Shown: one piece after another, positions 36,269 through 45,417 of the stretch
Numbering within the stretch: position 1 is the first letter of the stretch
How the letters are laid out: each line of letters opens with the position of its first letter
NCBI GenBank assembly: GCA_035566015.1
Contig: DATMRS010000022.1
Location: 346,882 to 410,881, forward strand
Source: DATMRS01 sp035566015
Lineage (GTDB): Bacteria; Pseudomonadota; Alphaproteobacteria; Sphingomonadales; Sphingomonadaceae
Direction of reading: 5' to 3'
DNA length: 64,000 bases
Translations under genes and position numbers: made by a program
The notes under the pieces: generated by a model
What the model saw: only the letters and a program-made list of their open reading frames with translations
Told to the model about the DNA's origin: nothing
Database searches by the model: none

Positions 36269-37189
36269 ATGAGCGAAGCAGACCCCATCATCCGCCCCTC
36301 GCGCGCCCGCAAGCCTGACTGGATTCGCGTCAAGGCGCCCGTCGGCAAAGTCTTCGCCGAGACGCGCGACCTGATGCGCCGGCTCAATCTCGCCACGGTC
36401 TGCGAGGAGGCGGCCTGCCCCAATATCGGCGAGTGCTGGACGAAGAAGCACGCAACGGTGATGATCCTCGGCGATACGTGCACGCGGGCCTGCGCTTTCT
36501 GCAACGTCAAGACGGGCATGCCGCGCGCGGTGGACCGGCTGGAGCCGCAGCATGTCGCCGACGCGGCGGCCGAGCTGGGGCTGGAGCATATCGTCGTCAC
36601 CTCGGTCGATCGGGACGATCTGCCCGATGGCGGCGCGTCGCAATTCGTGAAGGTGATCGAGGCGTTGCGTCGCACGACGCCCGTGACGACGATTGAGATT
36701 CTGACGCCCGATTTCCGCAACAAGGCCGAGGCGGCCGTCGAGTCGATCGTGGCGGCGCGGCCGGACGTCTATAATCACAATCTGGAAACGGTGCCGCGCC
36801 TTTACCCGACGATCCGGCCGGGCGCGCGCTATTATGCGTCGCTGCGCCTGCTGGAGAGCGTGAAGCGGCTCGATCCGTCGATCTTCACCAAATCGGGGAT
36901 GATGGTGGGCTTGGGCGAACAGCGGCTCGAAGTGCATCAGGTGATGGACGACATGCGATCGGCCGGCGTCGATTTCCTGACGCTGGGCCAATATCTCCAG
37001 CCGACGCCGCGCCATGCGAAGGTGGAGGAGTTCGTGACGCCGCAGACCTTCGGCGCCTATGCCGCGATCGCACGCGCCAAGGGCTTCCTGCTCGTCGCGT
37101 CGAGCCCGCTGACCCGGTCCAGCTATCATGCCGGCGACGATTTCGCGAAGCTGCGTGCCGCGCGCGACGCGCAACTGGGCCGCGCCTGA
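36269..37189 (+). CDS. lipA: Lipoyl synthase
   Basis: The 306-residue radical SAM enzyme inserts two sulfurs into octanoyl groups to make lipoyl cofactors. Auxiliary cluster ligands are Cys45, Cys50 and Cys56 (CEEAACPNIGEC). Radical SAM ligands are Cys71, Cys75 and Cys78 (CTRACAFC). The C-terminal RSSY motif is present. The ATG at 36269 (MSEADPIIRP) fits the family; a weak ribosome binding site (TGCCACCC) precedes it. Its stop overlaps the start of the COQ10-like gene by one base (TGATG), a common alphaproteobacterial pair. Confidence 0.97.
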   Translation: MSEADPIIRPSRARKPDWIRVKAPVGKVFAETRDLMRRLNLATVCEEAACPNIGECWTKKHATVMILGDTCTRACAFCNVKTGMPRAVDRLEPQHVADAAAELGLEHIVVTSVDRDDLPDGGASQFVKVIEALRRTTPVTTIEILTPDFRNKAEAAVESIVAARPDVYNHNLETVPRLYPTIRPGARYYASLRLLESVKRLDPSIFTKSGMMVGLGEQRLEVHQVMDDMRSAGVDFLTLGQYLQPTPRHAKVEEFVTPQTFGAYAAIARAKGFLLVASSPLTRSSYHAGDDFAKLRAARDAQLGRA

Positions 37190-37686
37190 TGCCTCGGCAC
37201 AGCGAGACGCGGCGGCTGCCCTACACGCCCGGTCAACTGTTCGATCTGGTGGCGGACGTGGCCCGTTATGGCGAGTTCCTGCCGTGGGTCGCCGCCGTCC
37301 GCGTGCGATCGGACAGCGAGACGGAAATGGTGGCGGACCTCGTCGTCGGCTTCAAGGCGATCCGGGAGCGCTTCACCTCGCGCGTGATGAAGCACCGGCC
37401 CGATCATATCATCGTCGATTATGTCGACGGGCCGCTCGAATATCTCAAGAATGAATGGCGTTTCCGCCCCGACGGGGCGGATGCGACGCTGGTCGATTTC
37501 TGTGTCGATTTCGCCTTTCGCTCGCGTCTGTTCGAGGCGCTGGCGGGGCAGGTGTTCGACCGGGCTCTCCGCAAGATGATCGGCGCGTTCGAGGAGCGCG
37601 CCGCCGTCCTTTATGGCGCAGGCACCGCCGATGGGGCCGCGTCGGGCGTCGGCATCAGCAGATCGAGCGCGCACAACGCCGCCTGA
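37189..37686 (+). CDS. COQ10/RatA family START-like (SRPBCC) protein
   Basis: The 165-residue SRPBCC protein is translationally coupled to lipA. It has the family start (MPRHSETRRLPYTPGQLFDLVADVARYGEFLPWV), the central SRVMKHRP and the WRFRP region, and a C-terminal helix. In alphaproteobacteria the family is annotated as ubiquinone-binding or RatA-like; a toxin role has been described in some relatives only. The last 76 bases overlap the 3' end of the convergent cinA gene, so the tail (GAASGVGISRSSAHNAA) is probably unconstrained. Confidence 0.88.
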   Translation: MPRHSETRRLPYTPGQLFDLVADVARYGEFLPWVAAVRVRSDSETEMVADLVVGFKAIRERFTSRVMKHRPDHIIVDYVDGPLEYLKNEWRFRPDGADATLVDFCVDFAFRSRLFEALAGQVFDRALRKMIGAFEERAAVLYGAGTADGAASGVGISRSSAHNAA

Positions 37687-38180
37687 AGGCGGATCGTGCC
37701 GCGCCCCAGATCGCCGAACTCGCGCTTGTCGGCGGTCACTTCCTGCGGATCACCGCCCTTCTCGGCGCGGGCGAAGACCACGGTGCCGACCGGGCGCTTC
37801 TCCGATCCGCCGCCCGGCCCCGCGACGCCGGTGATCGCCACCGCGACATCGGCGCGGGTGCGTTCCAGCGCGCCGCGCGCCATCGCCCAGGCCACCGCGA
37901 TCGAGACGGCGCCGAAGGTTTCGAGCACGTCGAGGCTGACGCCCAGCAGCTCCAGCTTCGCCTCGTTCGAATAGGTGACGAAACTAGCGTCGAGCACTTC
38001 GGACGAACCCGGAATCTCGGTCAGCGCCGCCGTCACCAGGCCGCCCGTGCAGCTTTCGGCGACGGCAACCATCCGGCCCACCGCACGGTTCGCCTCGATA
38101 ACGCGCCGAGCCGCGTCCACCAATATGTCGGGAAGCGCCTGTTCGGCAGGCGGGAGCGCTGTGCTGTCCAGATCCGTCAT
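37611..38180 (-). CDS. pncC: CinA C-terminal-domain protein, nicotinamide-nucleotide amidase
   Basis: The 189-residue protein corresponds to the CinA C-terminal domain alone. The family signature is AESCTGG near residue 42; conserved ITGVAGPGGGSEKRPVGTV and YSNEAK follow. It deamidates NMN to NaMN in pyridine nucleotide salvage. The start ATG overlaps the ispDF stop (ATGA). Its 3' end overlaps the COQ10-like gene on the other strand by 76 bases. The ispDF-cinA order is common in alphaproteobacteria. Confidence 0.93.
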   Translation of the reverse strand: MTDLDSTALPPAEQALPDILVDAARRVIEANRAVGRMVAVAESCTGGLVTAALTEIPGSSEVLDASFVTYSNEAKLELLGVSLDVLETFGAVSIAVAWAMARGALERTRADVAVAITGVAGPGGGSEKRPVGTVVFARAEKGGDPQEVTADKREFGDLGRGTIRLQAALCALDLLMPTPDAAPSAVPAP

Positions 38181-39337
38181 GCTTCGTTCTCCGGCAGGCG
38201 GACCGTCGCGACCGCCTGGGCCGCGATCCCCTCGCCACGGCCGGTGAAGCCCAGCCGCTCGGTGGTGGTCGCCTTGATGCTAATCCTGGCCTCGTCGACC
38301 TGCAACAGCGCCGCGATTCGGGCGCGGATCGCCTCCCGGTGCGGGCCGACCTTCGGCGCTTCGCAGATGATCGTCACGTCGATATGATCGATCCGGCCCC
38401 CCGCAGCCTCGACCAGCCCTCGCGCATGATCGAGGAACAGTGCCGAATCGGCGCCGCGCCAGCGCGGATCGGACGGGGGGAAGTGGCTGCCGATATCGCC
38501 TGCCGCGATCGTGCCCAGCAGCGCGTCGGTGATCGCGTGAAGCGCGACGTCGGCGTCGCTGTGGCCGGCCAATGCGCGGTCATGCGCTATGTCGACCCCG
38601 CCGAGGCGGATGCTCGATCCCTGGGTGAAGCGGTGGACGTCGAAGCCGAGCGCGGTGCGCGCGGTCATCCGCACGGCAAGGCGGGCGTGGGCGGCGGTCA
38701 TGTCTTCCCCCCAGGTGATCTTGTCGAGCGCGCTGTCGCCGGCCACGATGGCGACGGCGATCCCGGCGGCGCGGGCGACCTGCGCGTCGTCGGTCGCCTC
38801 GCGATCGTCGGGCCAGAGGCGATGGGCGCGGACAATCGCGTCATACTGGAAAGCCTGCGGCGTCTGGACGCGAACCAGCCCGTCGCGGGGCACCGGATCG
38901 CCCAGCGCCTCCCCGCCTTTGGCGAGGCTGTCGGCCACCGGCAGAACGGGCACCGCGCCCTGTGCGGTGTCGAGCGCCGCCAGCAGCCGGTCGATCACGG
39001 CGGCGGGCAGCAAGGGGCGGGCGGCATCATGGATCAGCACGCGCCCCGCCCGCGGGATTGCCGCCAGCCCGGCCAGCACCGAATCCCGCCGCGTCGCGCC
39101 GCCGGTGACGGGCGGGAGCAAAGCGCGCTCGCCGATCGCGGCGCGATAGGCGTCCTCCTGCCCGGCGCCGATCACCACCTGCACGCTGTCGATCGCCGGA
39201 TGCGCCAGAAAGGCGTCGATGCTGTGCGCCAACAGCGCCTTTCCGCCCAGCGGCAGATATTGCTTGGGCGCGCCGCCGATCCGCTCGCCACGGCCGGCGG
39301 CGACGATCAGCGCGATAATAGGGCCATCGACAGACAT
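38177..39337 (-). CDS. ispDF: Bifunctional IspD/IspF enzyme of the MEP isoprenoid pathway
   Basis: The 386-residue fusion has an N-terminal IspD (CDP-ME synthase) with the nucleotide loop AAGRGERIGGAPKQYLPLGG. Its C-terminal IspF (MEcPP synthase) starts at about residue 230 with GFDVHRF and HSDADVALHAITDALLG, the zinc ligands. IspF residues near the end (TTTERLGFTGRGEG) fit. The fusion is typical of alphaproteobacteria. It heads an overlapping pair with cinA/pncC. The ATG at 39337 is supported by the conserved N-terminus. Confidence 0.97.
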   Translation of the reverse strand: MSVDGPIIALIVAAGRGERIGGAPKQYLPLGGKALLAHSIDAFLAHPAIDSVQVVIGAGQEDAYRAAIGERALLPPVTGGATRRDSVLAGLAAIPRAGRVLIHDAARPLLPAAVIDRLLAALDTAQGAVPVLPVADSLAKGGEALGDPVPRDGLVRVQTPQAFQYDAIVRAHRLWPDDREATDDAQVARAAGIAVAIVAGDSALDKITWGEDMTAAHARLAVRMTARTALGFDVHRFTQGSSIRLGGVDIAHDRALAGHSDADVALHAITDALLGTIAAGDIGSHFPPSDPRWRGADSALFLDHARGLVEAAGGRIDHIDVTIICEAPKVGPHREAIRARIAALLQVDEARISIKATTTERLGFTGRGEGIAAQAVATVRLPENEA

Positions 39338-39438
39338 CGCGCGGGCGCTTAGCCGAGCCGGGGCGGCGCGTCCATCTTGCCCGGCGACGGCTTTAGGTTT
39401 AGGGCGTCGTGCTGAATTTTTAGGCAGGCTTTGCGAGT

Positions 39439-40437
39439 ATGACGCGTCTTTCCCCGATCCAGATCGGCCCCGTGCGTATCGATACGCCGGTGATTCTCGC
39501 GCCGATGACGGGCGTGACCGACCTGCCGTTCCGCAAGGTGGTGCGCGCCTTCGGCTCGGGCCTCAATGTCACCGAGATGATTGCGAGCCAGGCGGCGATA
39601 CGCGAGACGCGCCAGTCCATCCAGAAGGCGGCGTGGGACTCGATCGAGGAGCCGGTGTCGATGCAGCTTGTCGGCTGCACGCCCTATGAGATGGCCGAGG
39701 CGGCGAAGCTTTCGGCCGATCGTGGTGCTGCGATCATCGACATCAACATGGGCTGCCCGGTCCGCAAGGTGGTGAGCGGCGACGCCGGGTCCGCGCTGAT
39801 GCGCCAGCCCGAGCTTGCGACCGCGATCATCGATGCGGTGGTGAAGGCGGTCGACGTGCCGGTGACGCTTAAGATGCGGATGGGCTGGGATCATGCCAGC
39901 CTCAACGCTCCCGAACTGGCGCGCATCGCCGAGGATCTGGGCGTGCGGATGGTGACGGTGCACGGCCGCACGCGGTGCCAGCTCTATAAGGGCGTCGCCG
40001 ATTGGGCCTTCATCCGGCGCGTGAAGGAAGCCGTCTCCATCCCAGTCATTGCGAACGGCGACATCTGTTCGATCGAGGATGCCGAAGCGGCGCTCGACCA
40101 GTCGGGCGCGGACGGGGTGATGATCGGCCGCGGCGCTTATGGGCGGCCTTGGCTGCTTGCACAGGTGATGCGCTGGCTGGAGACAGGCGAGCGGGCGGAC
40201 GATCCCTCGATTGAGGAACAATATTGCCTGATTGCAGAGCATTATGAGATGATACTCGCCCATTATGGCACGGTGACGGGCGTCAATATGGCGCGTAAGC
40301 ATATCGGCTGGTACACGCGCGGCCTGCCCGGATCGGCTGAGTTCCGCAATCGCGCGAACCAGGAGCCGGACCCGAAAGTGGTGAAGGCCATGCTGGCGGA
40401 TTTCTACGCACCGTGGCGCTCGCGCGCGGCGGCCTGA
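39439..40437 (+). CDS. dusB: tRNA-dihydrouridine synthase B
   Basis: This is a 332-residue FMN enzyme that reduces uridine in the D-loop of tRNA. It has the DusB start (LAPMTGVTDLPFRKVVRAFG), the catalytic Cys in INMGCPVRKVV, the FMN-binding VHGRTR and NGDI, and the C-terminal helical domain with GVNMARKHIGWYTRG. It is the first gene of the conserved alphaproteobacterial cluster dusB-ntrB-ntrC-ntrY-ntrX; its last 25 bases overlap the ntrB start. Confidence 0.97.
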   Translation: MTRLSPIQIGPVRIDTPVILAPMTGVTDLPFRKVVRAFGSGLNVTEMIASQAAIRETRQSIQKAAWDSIEEPVSMQLVGCTPYEMAEAAKLSADRGAAIIDINMGCPVRKVVSGDAGSALMRQPELATAIIDAVVKAVDVPVTLKMRMGWDHASLNAPELARIAEDLGVRMVTVHGRTRCQLYKGVADWAFIRRVKEAVSIPVIANGDICSIEDAEAALDQSGADGVMIGRGAYGRPWLLAQVMRWLETGERADDPSIEEQYCLIAEHYEMILAHYGTVTGVNMARKHIGWYTRGLPGSAEFRNRANQEPDPKVVKAMLADFYAPWRSRAAA

Positions 40438-41531
40438 TCCGCCGCCGGCGGCGCGGCCCCGGCGCAGACGAGCTTGTCGCGGCGCTGCCGATGCCGCTGC
40501 TGGTGATTGACCCTGCCGGCAATGTGCGTGACGCGAACGGCGCCAGCGAAACGCTTTTCAATCTTAGTCGCGCCGGGATCGTTGACCGTCCTATTGAGGA
40601 ACTGCTTGGCCGGCCGCTCGATACCGTGACGATCGACGCGCCTTTCGCGGCTTATGATCTGGAGGTTGTCCTGCCCGTCAATCGCCCGCAGCGCATCGAT
40701 TTGCACGTCGCGCCGATGCCCGAGCGGCCCGGCTGGCGGGTGGCGACGCTTCACGGTCGGGGGCCGGCACATCTCGCTGGCCGGCGCGGCGAGCGCGGCA
40801 CGCTCACCGCCGTCGGTGCGGCGGCGATGCTGGCCCATGAGATCCGCAATCCATTATCGGGTATAAGCGGTGCGGCGCAACTACTTGAAAGTAATGCCGG
40901 TCCTTCTTCGCGCGACCTGATCCGTCTGATTCGGGGCGAGGTGGACCGTGTCGCCGCGCTGATCGATCGCATGGAAGGCTTCACCGACACCCGCCGGCTC
41001 GATCTGGCGCCCCAGAATATCCATGCGATCCTCGGCTATGCGCGCGAGGTCGCCGGGAACGGCTTTGCGCGCGATATCCGCATCCGGGAGATTTATGATC
41101 CGTCGTTGCCGGCGGTGCAGGGCGATCGCGACGCGCTGATCCAGATCTTCATAAATCTTATCAAGAATGCGTCGGAAGCCATGACGAATGAAGAAGGCGA
41201 TCTATCCTGCAAGGGGGGCGTGATTACATTGCGTACTGCCTATCGCCATGGCGTTTCGGTGCGCCTGGGCGAGGAGGGGAGCGAACGGCGCCCCTTACCG
41301 ATCGAGGTCTGCGTGATCGATGAAGGGCCCGGCGCTCCACCCGAACTGGCCGAGCATCTCTTCGATCCGTTCGTCACCTCGAAGCGGCGCGGCGGCGGGT
41401 TGGGGTTGGCGCTGGTCGACAAGCTCGTCACGGACCATGGCGGCATGATTGAATATGCGCGCGAGGGCCGGCCGCCGCACACTGTTTTCCGCCTGCTCTT
41501 GCCGCGCGCCGAAACGGAGGCGGAAGCGTGA
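40413..41531 (+). CDS. ntrB: Nitrogen regulation sensor histidine kinase NtrB
   Basis: The 372-residue kinase/phosphatase controls NtrC. An N-terminal PAS domain (about 30-120: MPLLVIDPAGNVRDANGASE) is followed by the phospho-accepting His in AHEIRNPLSG (about 147) and the ATPase boxes (IFINLIKNASEA; VIDEGPGAP; GGGLGLALVDKL). It starts at a GTG inside the dusB 3' end. In nitrogen limitation it responds to PII. It is cytoplasmic; no membrane segment is seen. Confidence 0.95.
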   Translation: MALARGGLIRRRRRGPGADELVAALPMPLLVIDPAGNVRDANGASETLFNLSRAGIVDRPIEELLGRPLDTVTIDAPFAAYDLEVVLPVNRPQRIDLHVAPMPERPGWRVATLHGRGPAHLAGRRGERGTLTAVGAAAMLAHEIRNPLSGISGAAQLLESNAGPSSRDLIRLIRGEVDRVAALIDRMEGFTDTRRLDLAPQNIHAILGYAREVAGNGFARDIRIREIYDPSLPAVQGDRDALIQIFINLIKNASEAMTNEEGDLSCKGGVITLRTAYRHGVSVRLGEEGSERRPLPIEVCVIDEGPGAPPELAEHLFDPFVTSKRRGGGLGLALVDKLVTDHGGMIEYAREGRPPHTVFRLLLPRAETEAEA

Positions 41532-42973
41532 GTGCGGGCCGTATCCTGGTCGTCGACGATGATGCCGCGATCCGAACCGTCGTGCGTGAGGCATTGCGCC
41601 GCGACGGCCATCTCGTCGAGACGGCGGCCTCACTTGCGGAGCAAAAGCGGCTGATGGCGCGCTTCACGCCGCAAGTGCTCGTCACCGACGTGGTGCTGCC
41701 CGATGGCAACGGCCTCGATCATGTGCCCGATTTGATCACGGCGCACCCCGGCATGCCGATCATCGTCCTCTCCGCCCAGAACACGTTGGCGACGGCGGTG
41801 CGGGCGACCGAGCAGGGCGCGTTCGAATATCTGCCCAAGCCCTTCGACCTCGGCGAATTGTCGCGCGTCGTCGGCGATGCGCTCGCCACCACCTCCGCCG
41901 ACGACGCCGTCGAAGAACGCAAAGCACCGGCCGACGAACTGCCCCTGATCGGCCGATCGTCGGCGATGCAGGAGGTCTATCGCACGATCGCGCGCGTCGT
42001 TCCCAACGATCTCACCGTGTTGATCCTGGGCGAATCAGGGACGGGCAAGGAACTGGTCGCGCGGGCTATCCACGATCTCGGCCGCCGCGCGGGAAAGCCG
42101 TTCGTCGCGGTCAACATGGCCGCGATCCCGCGCGACTTGATCGAGTCCGATCTGTTCGGCCATGAACGCGGCGCCTTCACCGGCGCGCAGGCGCGCACCG
42201 CCGGCCGCTTCGAGCAGGCGCAGGGCGGTACCCTGTTCCTCGACGAGATTGGCGACATGCCGATGGAGGCGCAGACGCGGTTGCTGCGGGTGCTCCAATC
42301 GGGTGAATATTCGACCGTGGGCGGCACGCGCGCGATCCGCACCGACGTGCGCATCATCGCAGCCACCCATAAGGATCTGCCCCGCCTCATCGCAGACCAT
42401 GCCTTTCGCGAGGACCTCTATTATCGGCTGAACGTGGTGCCCATCCGCCTGCCGGCGTTGCGCCAGCGGGGCGAGGATATTGGCGAGCTGGCGCGCCATT
42501 TTCTCGATCGCGCCGCCGCCGAAGGGCTACCGCGCAAGCAACTCGATCCCGCCGCCATCGTCCGGCTCGCGCATCATGGTTGGCCGGGCAATGTACGCGA
42601 GCTTGAAAATCTGATGCGCCGTCTGGCCGCGCTCGCGCGGGAGGATGTCATCACCGCCGCGCTGGTGGAGCAGCAGCTCGACGGCGGGCACCCGCCGGCC
42701 GATCCGAGGACGGCCACGTCGGAAAGCCTTGCGGACGCCGTGGAGATGCACCTCGCGCGCTATTTTGCGGTGTTTGGACAGGATTTGCCGCCTGAGGGAT
42801 TGTTCGACCGGGTGCTGGCCGAGGTTGAGCGCCCGCTGTTGCAGCTGACGCTCGCCGCCGTGAAGGGCAATCAGCTCAAGGCGGCCAGGTTGCTCGGCAT
42901 CAACCGCAACACGCTGCGCAAGAAACTCACCGAACGCGGTATCGATCCCGGCGACGTTCGGCGTAACATCTAG
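41528..42973 (+). CDS. ntrC: Nitrogen regulation response regulator NtrC, sigma-54 activator
   Basis: The 481-residue protein has receiver Asp54 (LVTDVVLPD), an AAA+ domain with Walker A GESGTGKE, the sigma-54 contact loop GAFTGA, and Walker B TLFLDEIGD. A C-terminal Fis-type HTH includes LKAARLLGINRNTLRKKL. The GTG start overlaps the ntrB stop (GTGA). It should activate glnA-type promoters when nitrogen is scarce. Confidence 0.97.
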   Translation: MSAGRILVVDDDAAIRTVVREALRRDGHLVETAASLAEQKRLMARFTPQVLVTDVVLPDGNGLDHVPDLITAHPGMPIIVLSAQNTLATAVRATEQGAFEYLPKPFDLGELSRVVGDALATTSADDAVEERKAPADELPLIGRSSAMQEVYRTIARVVPNDLTVLILGESGTGKELVARAIHDLGRRAGKPFVAVNMAAIPRDLIESDLFGHERGAFTGAQARTAGRFEQAQGGTLFLDEIGDMPMEAQTRLLRVLQSGEYSTVGGTRAIRTDVRIIAATHKDLPRLIADHAFREDLYYRLNVVPIRLPALRQRGEDIGELARHFLDRAAAEGLPRKQLDPAAIVRLAHHGWPGNVRELENLMRRLAALAREDVITAALVEQQLDGGHPPADPRTATSESLADAVEMHLARYFAVFGQDLPPEGLFDRVLAEVERPLLQLTLAAVKGNQLKAARLLGINRNTLRKKLTERGIDPGDVRRNI

Positions 42974-43175
42974 CCACGCCAAACTCGTCATCTCGGCGGA
43001 AGTCGGAATCCATGGATTGCGGGTCGCCTAACGATGAAGCGAGCCGCGTCAATGGATCCCGACTTTCTTCGGGGTGATGAAGGGGGGTACAGGAATCCGA
43101 AGCGCCGCTGCGAACTTCGGCCGCCTGTGCGAGAGCGGTGTTTATGTGCAACGGGGATGTGTTAAAGTCGCCACG
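42974..43175. repeat. Intergenic inverted-repeat element and ntrY leader
   Basis: About 200 bases separate ntrC from ntrY. A left element at about 42986-43016 (CGTCATCTCGG ... GTCGGAATCCATGG) is mirrored by a right element at about 43049-43080 (ATGGATCCCGAC ... CGGGGTGATGA). The pair can fold into a long imperfect hairpin of the same family as near 34090 and 61640. The rest holds the ntrY start region; ribosome binding is weak. No coding gene is likely. Confidence 0.65.
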
Positions 43176-45410
43176 ATGGATGTCGTGACTCCCCACGCGA
43201 ACGCCGTTCCACGATGGCGGCGTCGTCTCGCTTTGCACGGGCGACGGCGGCTGATGCCGCTGCTGGAGATCGGCACTCCGCTGGTCGCCATCGCGGTGAT
43301 GACAGCGACCTATTTCATCGTGACGGGGCAGGGGGCGCCGCAGCGGCTATTGACCCCAGCGCTGGTCGCATTGCTCCTCGTTGCCAATCTCGTGCCGCTG
43401 ATGGGGCTGATGGTCCTGCTCGCGCGGCGTGTCGCCAAGGGGCGAGCGGCGCGTTCGCCGGTCGGCGGCAATGGACGGATGCACGTGCGGCTCGTCGCGG
43501 TCTTCTCGGCGATCGCCAGCGTGCCGACGCTGCTCGTGGTGATCTTCGCTTCGCTCCTTTTCCAATATGGTGTCGAATTCTGGTTCTCCGATCGCGCGCG
43601 CACCGTTGTCGAAAATGGCGACATGGTGGCGCAGGCCTATGTCCAGGAGGCGAAGCAGCGGATCGTCGCCGACATCATCGCTATGGCGGGCGACGTGAAC
43701 GGCTATGCCGCTGAATTCGGCGTCGATTCGCGCAAATTCGCCGAAGGACTCGCCTGGCAGGTGCAGGCGCGCAACCTTTCCGAAGCAGCGGTCATAATGA
43801 TCGGCAAGGACGGTACGCGCCGCCTGCTCGCCGGCGCCAATCTCGATTCGCGGCCGATCGCGCTGCGCCTGCCCGAAGCGTCGGTGAGCGAACTGCGTCA
43901 GGGACGCGCGCGCGTTGTCACCGATGCGGGCGATCGCGTCGAGACGGTGGTGCGTCTCGATCCCGATGCGGAGGTTTATCTCTACGCCTCGCGCGGCGTG
44001 TCCCCGACCGTACTTGCCTCGGTCGCGCGGACGAAGGCGGCGCGTGGCGATTATGATACGATGGTGCGTCGATCGCGCTCGTTGCAGCTTCAGTTCAACG
44101 CGGCGCTGCTGATCGTATCGCTGCTGATCGTCGGCATCGCCATCTTCATCGCGCTGAAGATCGCCGACCGGATCGTTCGGCCCGTGTCGCAACTGGTCGG
44201 CGCGACGCGGCGCGTGGCGGACGGCGATCTGTCGGCGCGCGTCGAATCGCCCCGCACGCAGGACGAGGTCGGGATGCTGGCGAGCGCGTTCAACAGGATG
44301 GCGAGCACGCTGGAGGAGCAGACTGGTGCGCTGGAAAGCCGGCGCGCGCTGACCGAAGCGGTGCTGTCGGGCGTCAGTGCCGGCGTAATCTCGGTCACTG
44401 GCTCAGGAAAAGTAAGACTTATCAATACGTCAGCGGCCTCCTTGCTGAAAACGGAAGAGGAAAGTCCGGTCGGCAAGCGCCTGTCCGAAATCGCGCCCGA
44501 GTTCGACGCGCTACTCGCCGGGCCTGAGCGCGAGGCTGTGATCCAATTCTCCAGCGGCGGCGAGCCGCGCACGTTGGCGGTGCGGATCGTGCGGATCGGC
44601 GCAGGCCATGTGCTGACGTTCGACGATATCACCCAGCAATTGCTCGATCAGCGCCGCGCCGCCTGGTCCGATGTCGCGCGCCGTATCGCGCATGAGATCA
44701 AGAATCCGCTGACGCCGATCCAGCTCGCCGCCGAGCGGCTCCAGCGCCGCTATGGGCGTGAGATCGCCTCCGATCCCGCGACGTTCGAGCGATTGACGGG
44801 CACGATCATCCGGCAGGTGGGCGACTTGCGACGGATGGTCGACGAATTCTCTTCCTTCGCTCGCATGCCGAAGCCGGTGTTCCGCGCCGAGGCGATCGTC
44901 GATATCGCACGTCAGGCGCTCTTCCTCCACGAAGTCGCCCATCCTGCCATTCGCTTCCGGCTCGATGCCCCCGATCCCTCGCCGACCATCGTCTGCGATC
45001 GCCGTCAGCTGGGACAGGCGCTGACCAATATCGTCAAGAACTCGGTCGAAGCTATTGAAGCAAAAGGTGAAGGCGTCGAAGGGCGTATCGAGATGCGGAT
45101 CGCCGAGGAGGAGGGGAGGCTGCTGATCGACCTCTCCGATGATGGCATCGGCCTGCCCGCCGAGCGCGAGCGCATCACGGAGCCTTATATGACGACGCGC
45201 AGCCGGGGCACCGGCCTCGGCCTCGCGATCGTGATGAAGATCGTCGAGGAGCATTTCGGCTCGATCCTCTTCACCGATCGTCCTGGCGGCGGCACGATGG
45301 TGCGCCTGTCGTTCGATATCGCCACGCTCGCTTCGCTCGTCGTCGATGGCGACGGCCGCGCCGACGGTGACGATCCCGGGCTTCCCGCCCTTACCCGCAT
45401 GAAGAGTTGA
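43176..45410 (+). CDS. ntrY: Membrane sensor histidine kinase NtrY
   Basis: The 744-residue kinase has three N-terminal membrane helices (about 28-50, 57-82, 100-125), a periplasmic segment, and a fourth helix (about 310-330). A HAMP domain (IVRPVSQLVGATRRVADGD), a PAS region, the phospho-His in RRIAHEIKNPLTP and C-terminal ATPase boxes (GTGLGLAIV) follow. The ATG at 43176 gives the usual NtrY length; a GTG at 43161 is possible, and longer frames enter the repeat. It pairs with NtrX, linked to nitrogen and envelope/redox control in alphaproteobacteria. Confidence 0.94.
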   Translation: MDVVTPHANAVPRWRRRLALHGRRRLMPLLEIGTPLVAIAVMTATYFIVTGQGAPQRLLTPALVALLLVANLVPLMGLMVLLARRVAKGRAARSPVGGNGRMHVRLVAVFSAIASVPTLLVVIFASLLFQYGVEFWFSDRARTVVENGDMVAQAYVQEAKQRIVADIIAMAGDVNGYAAEFGVDSRKFAEGLAWQVQARNLSEAAVIMIGKDGTRRLLAGANLDSRPIALRLPEASVSELRQGRARVVTDAGDRVETVVRLDPDAEVYLYASRGVSPTVLASVARTKAARGDYDTMVRRSRSLQLQFNAALLIVSLLIVGIAIFIALKIADRIVRPVSQLVGATRRVADGDLSARVESPRTQDEVGMLASAFNRMASTLEEQTGALESRRALTEAVLSGVSAGVISVTGSGKVRLINTSAASLLKTEEESPVGKRLSEIAPEFDALLAGPEREAVIQFSSGGEPRTLAVRIVRIGAGHVLTFDDITQQLLDQRRAAWSDVARRIAHEIKNPLTPIQLAAERLQRRYGREIASDPATFERLTGTIIRQVGDLRRMVDEFSSFARMPKPVFRAEAIVDIARQALFLHEVAHPAIRFRLDAPDPSPTIVCDRRQLGQALTNIVKNSVEAIEAKGEGVEGRIEMRIAEEEGRLLIDLSDDGIGLPAERERITEPYMTTRSRGTGLGLAIVMKIVEEHFGSILFTDRPGGGTMVRLSFDIATLASLVVDGDGRADGDDPGLPALTRMKS

Positions 45411-45417
45411 GGCAGAA

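Noticed and set aside
37189..37686. A RatA toxin of a toxin-antitoxin pair
   Set aside because: There is no ratB-like gene next to it; the lipA linkage is that of the COQ10-like housekeeping protein.
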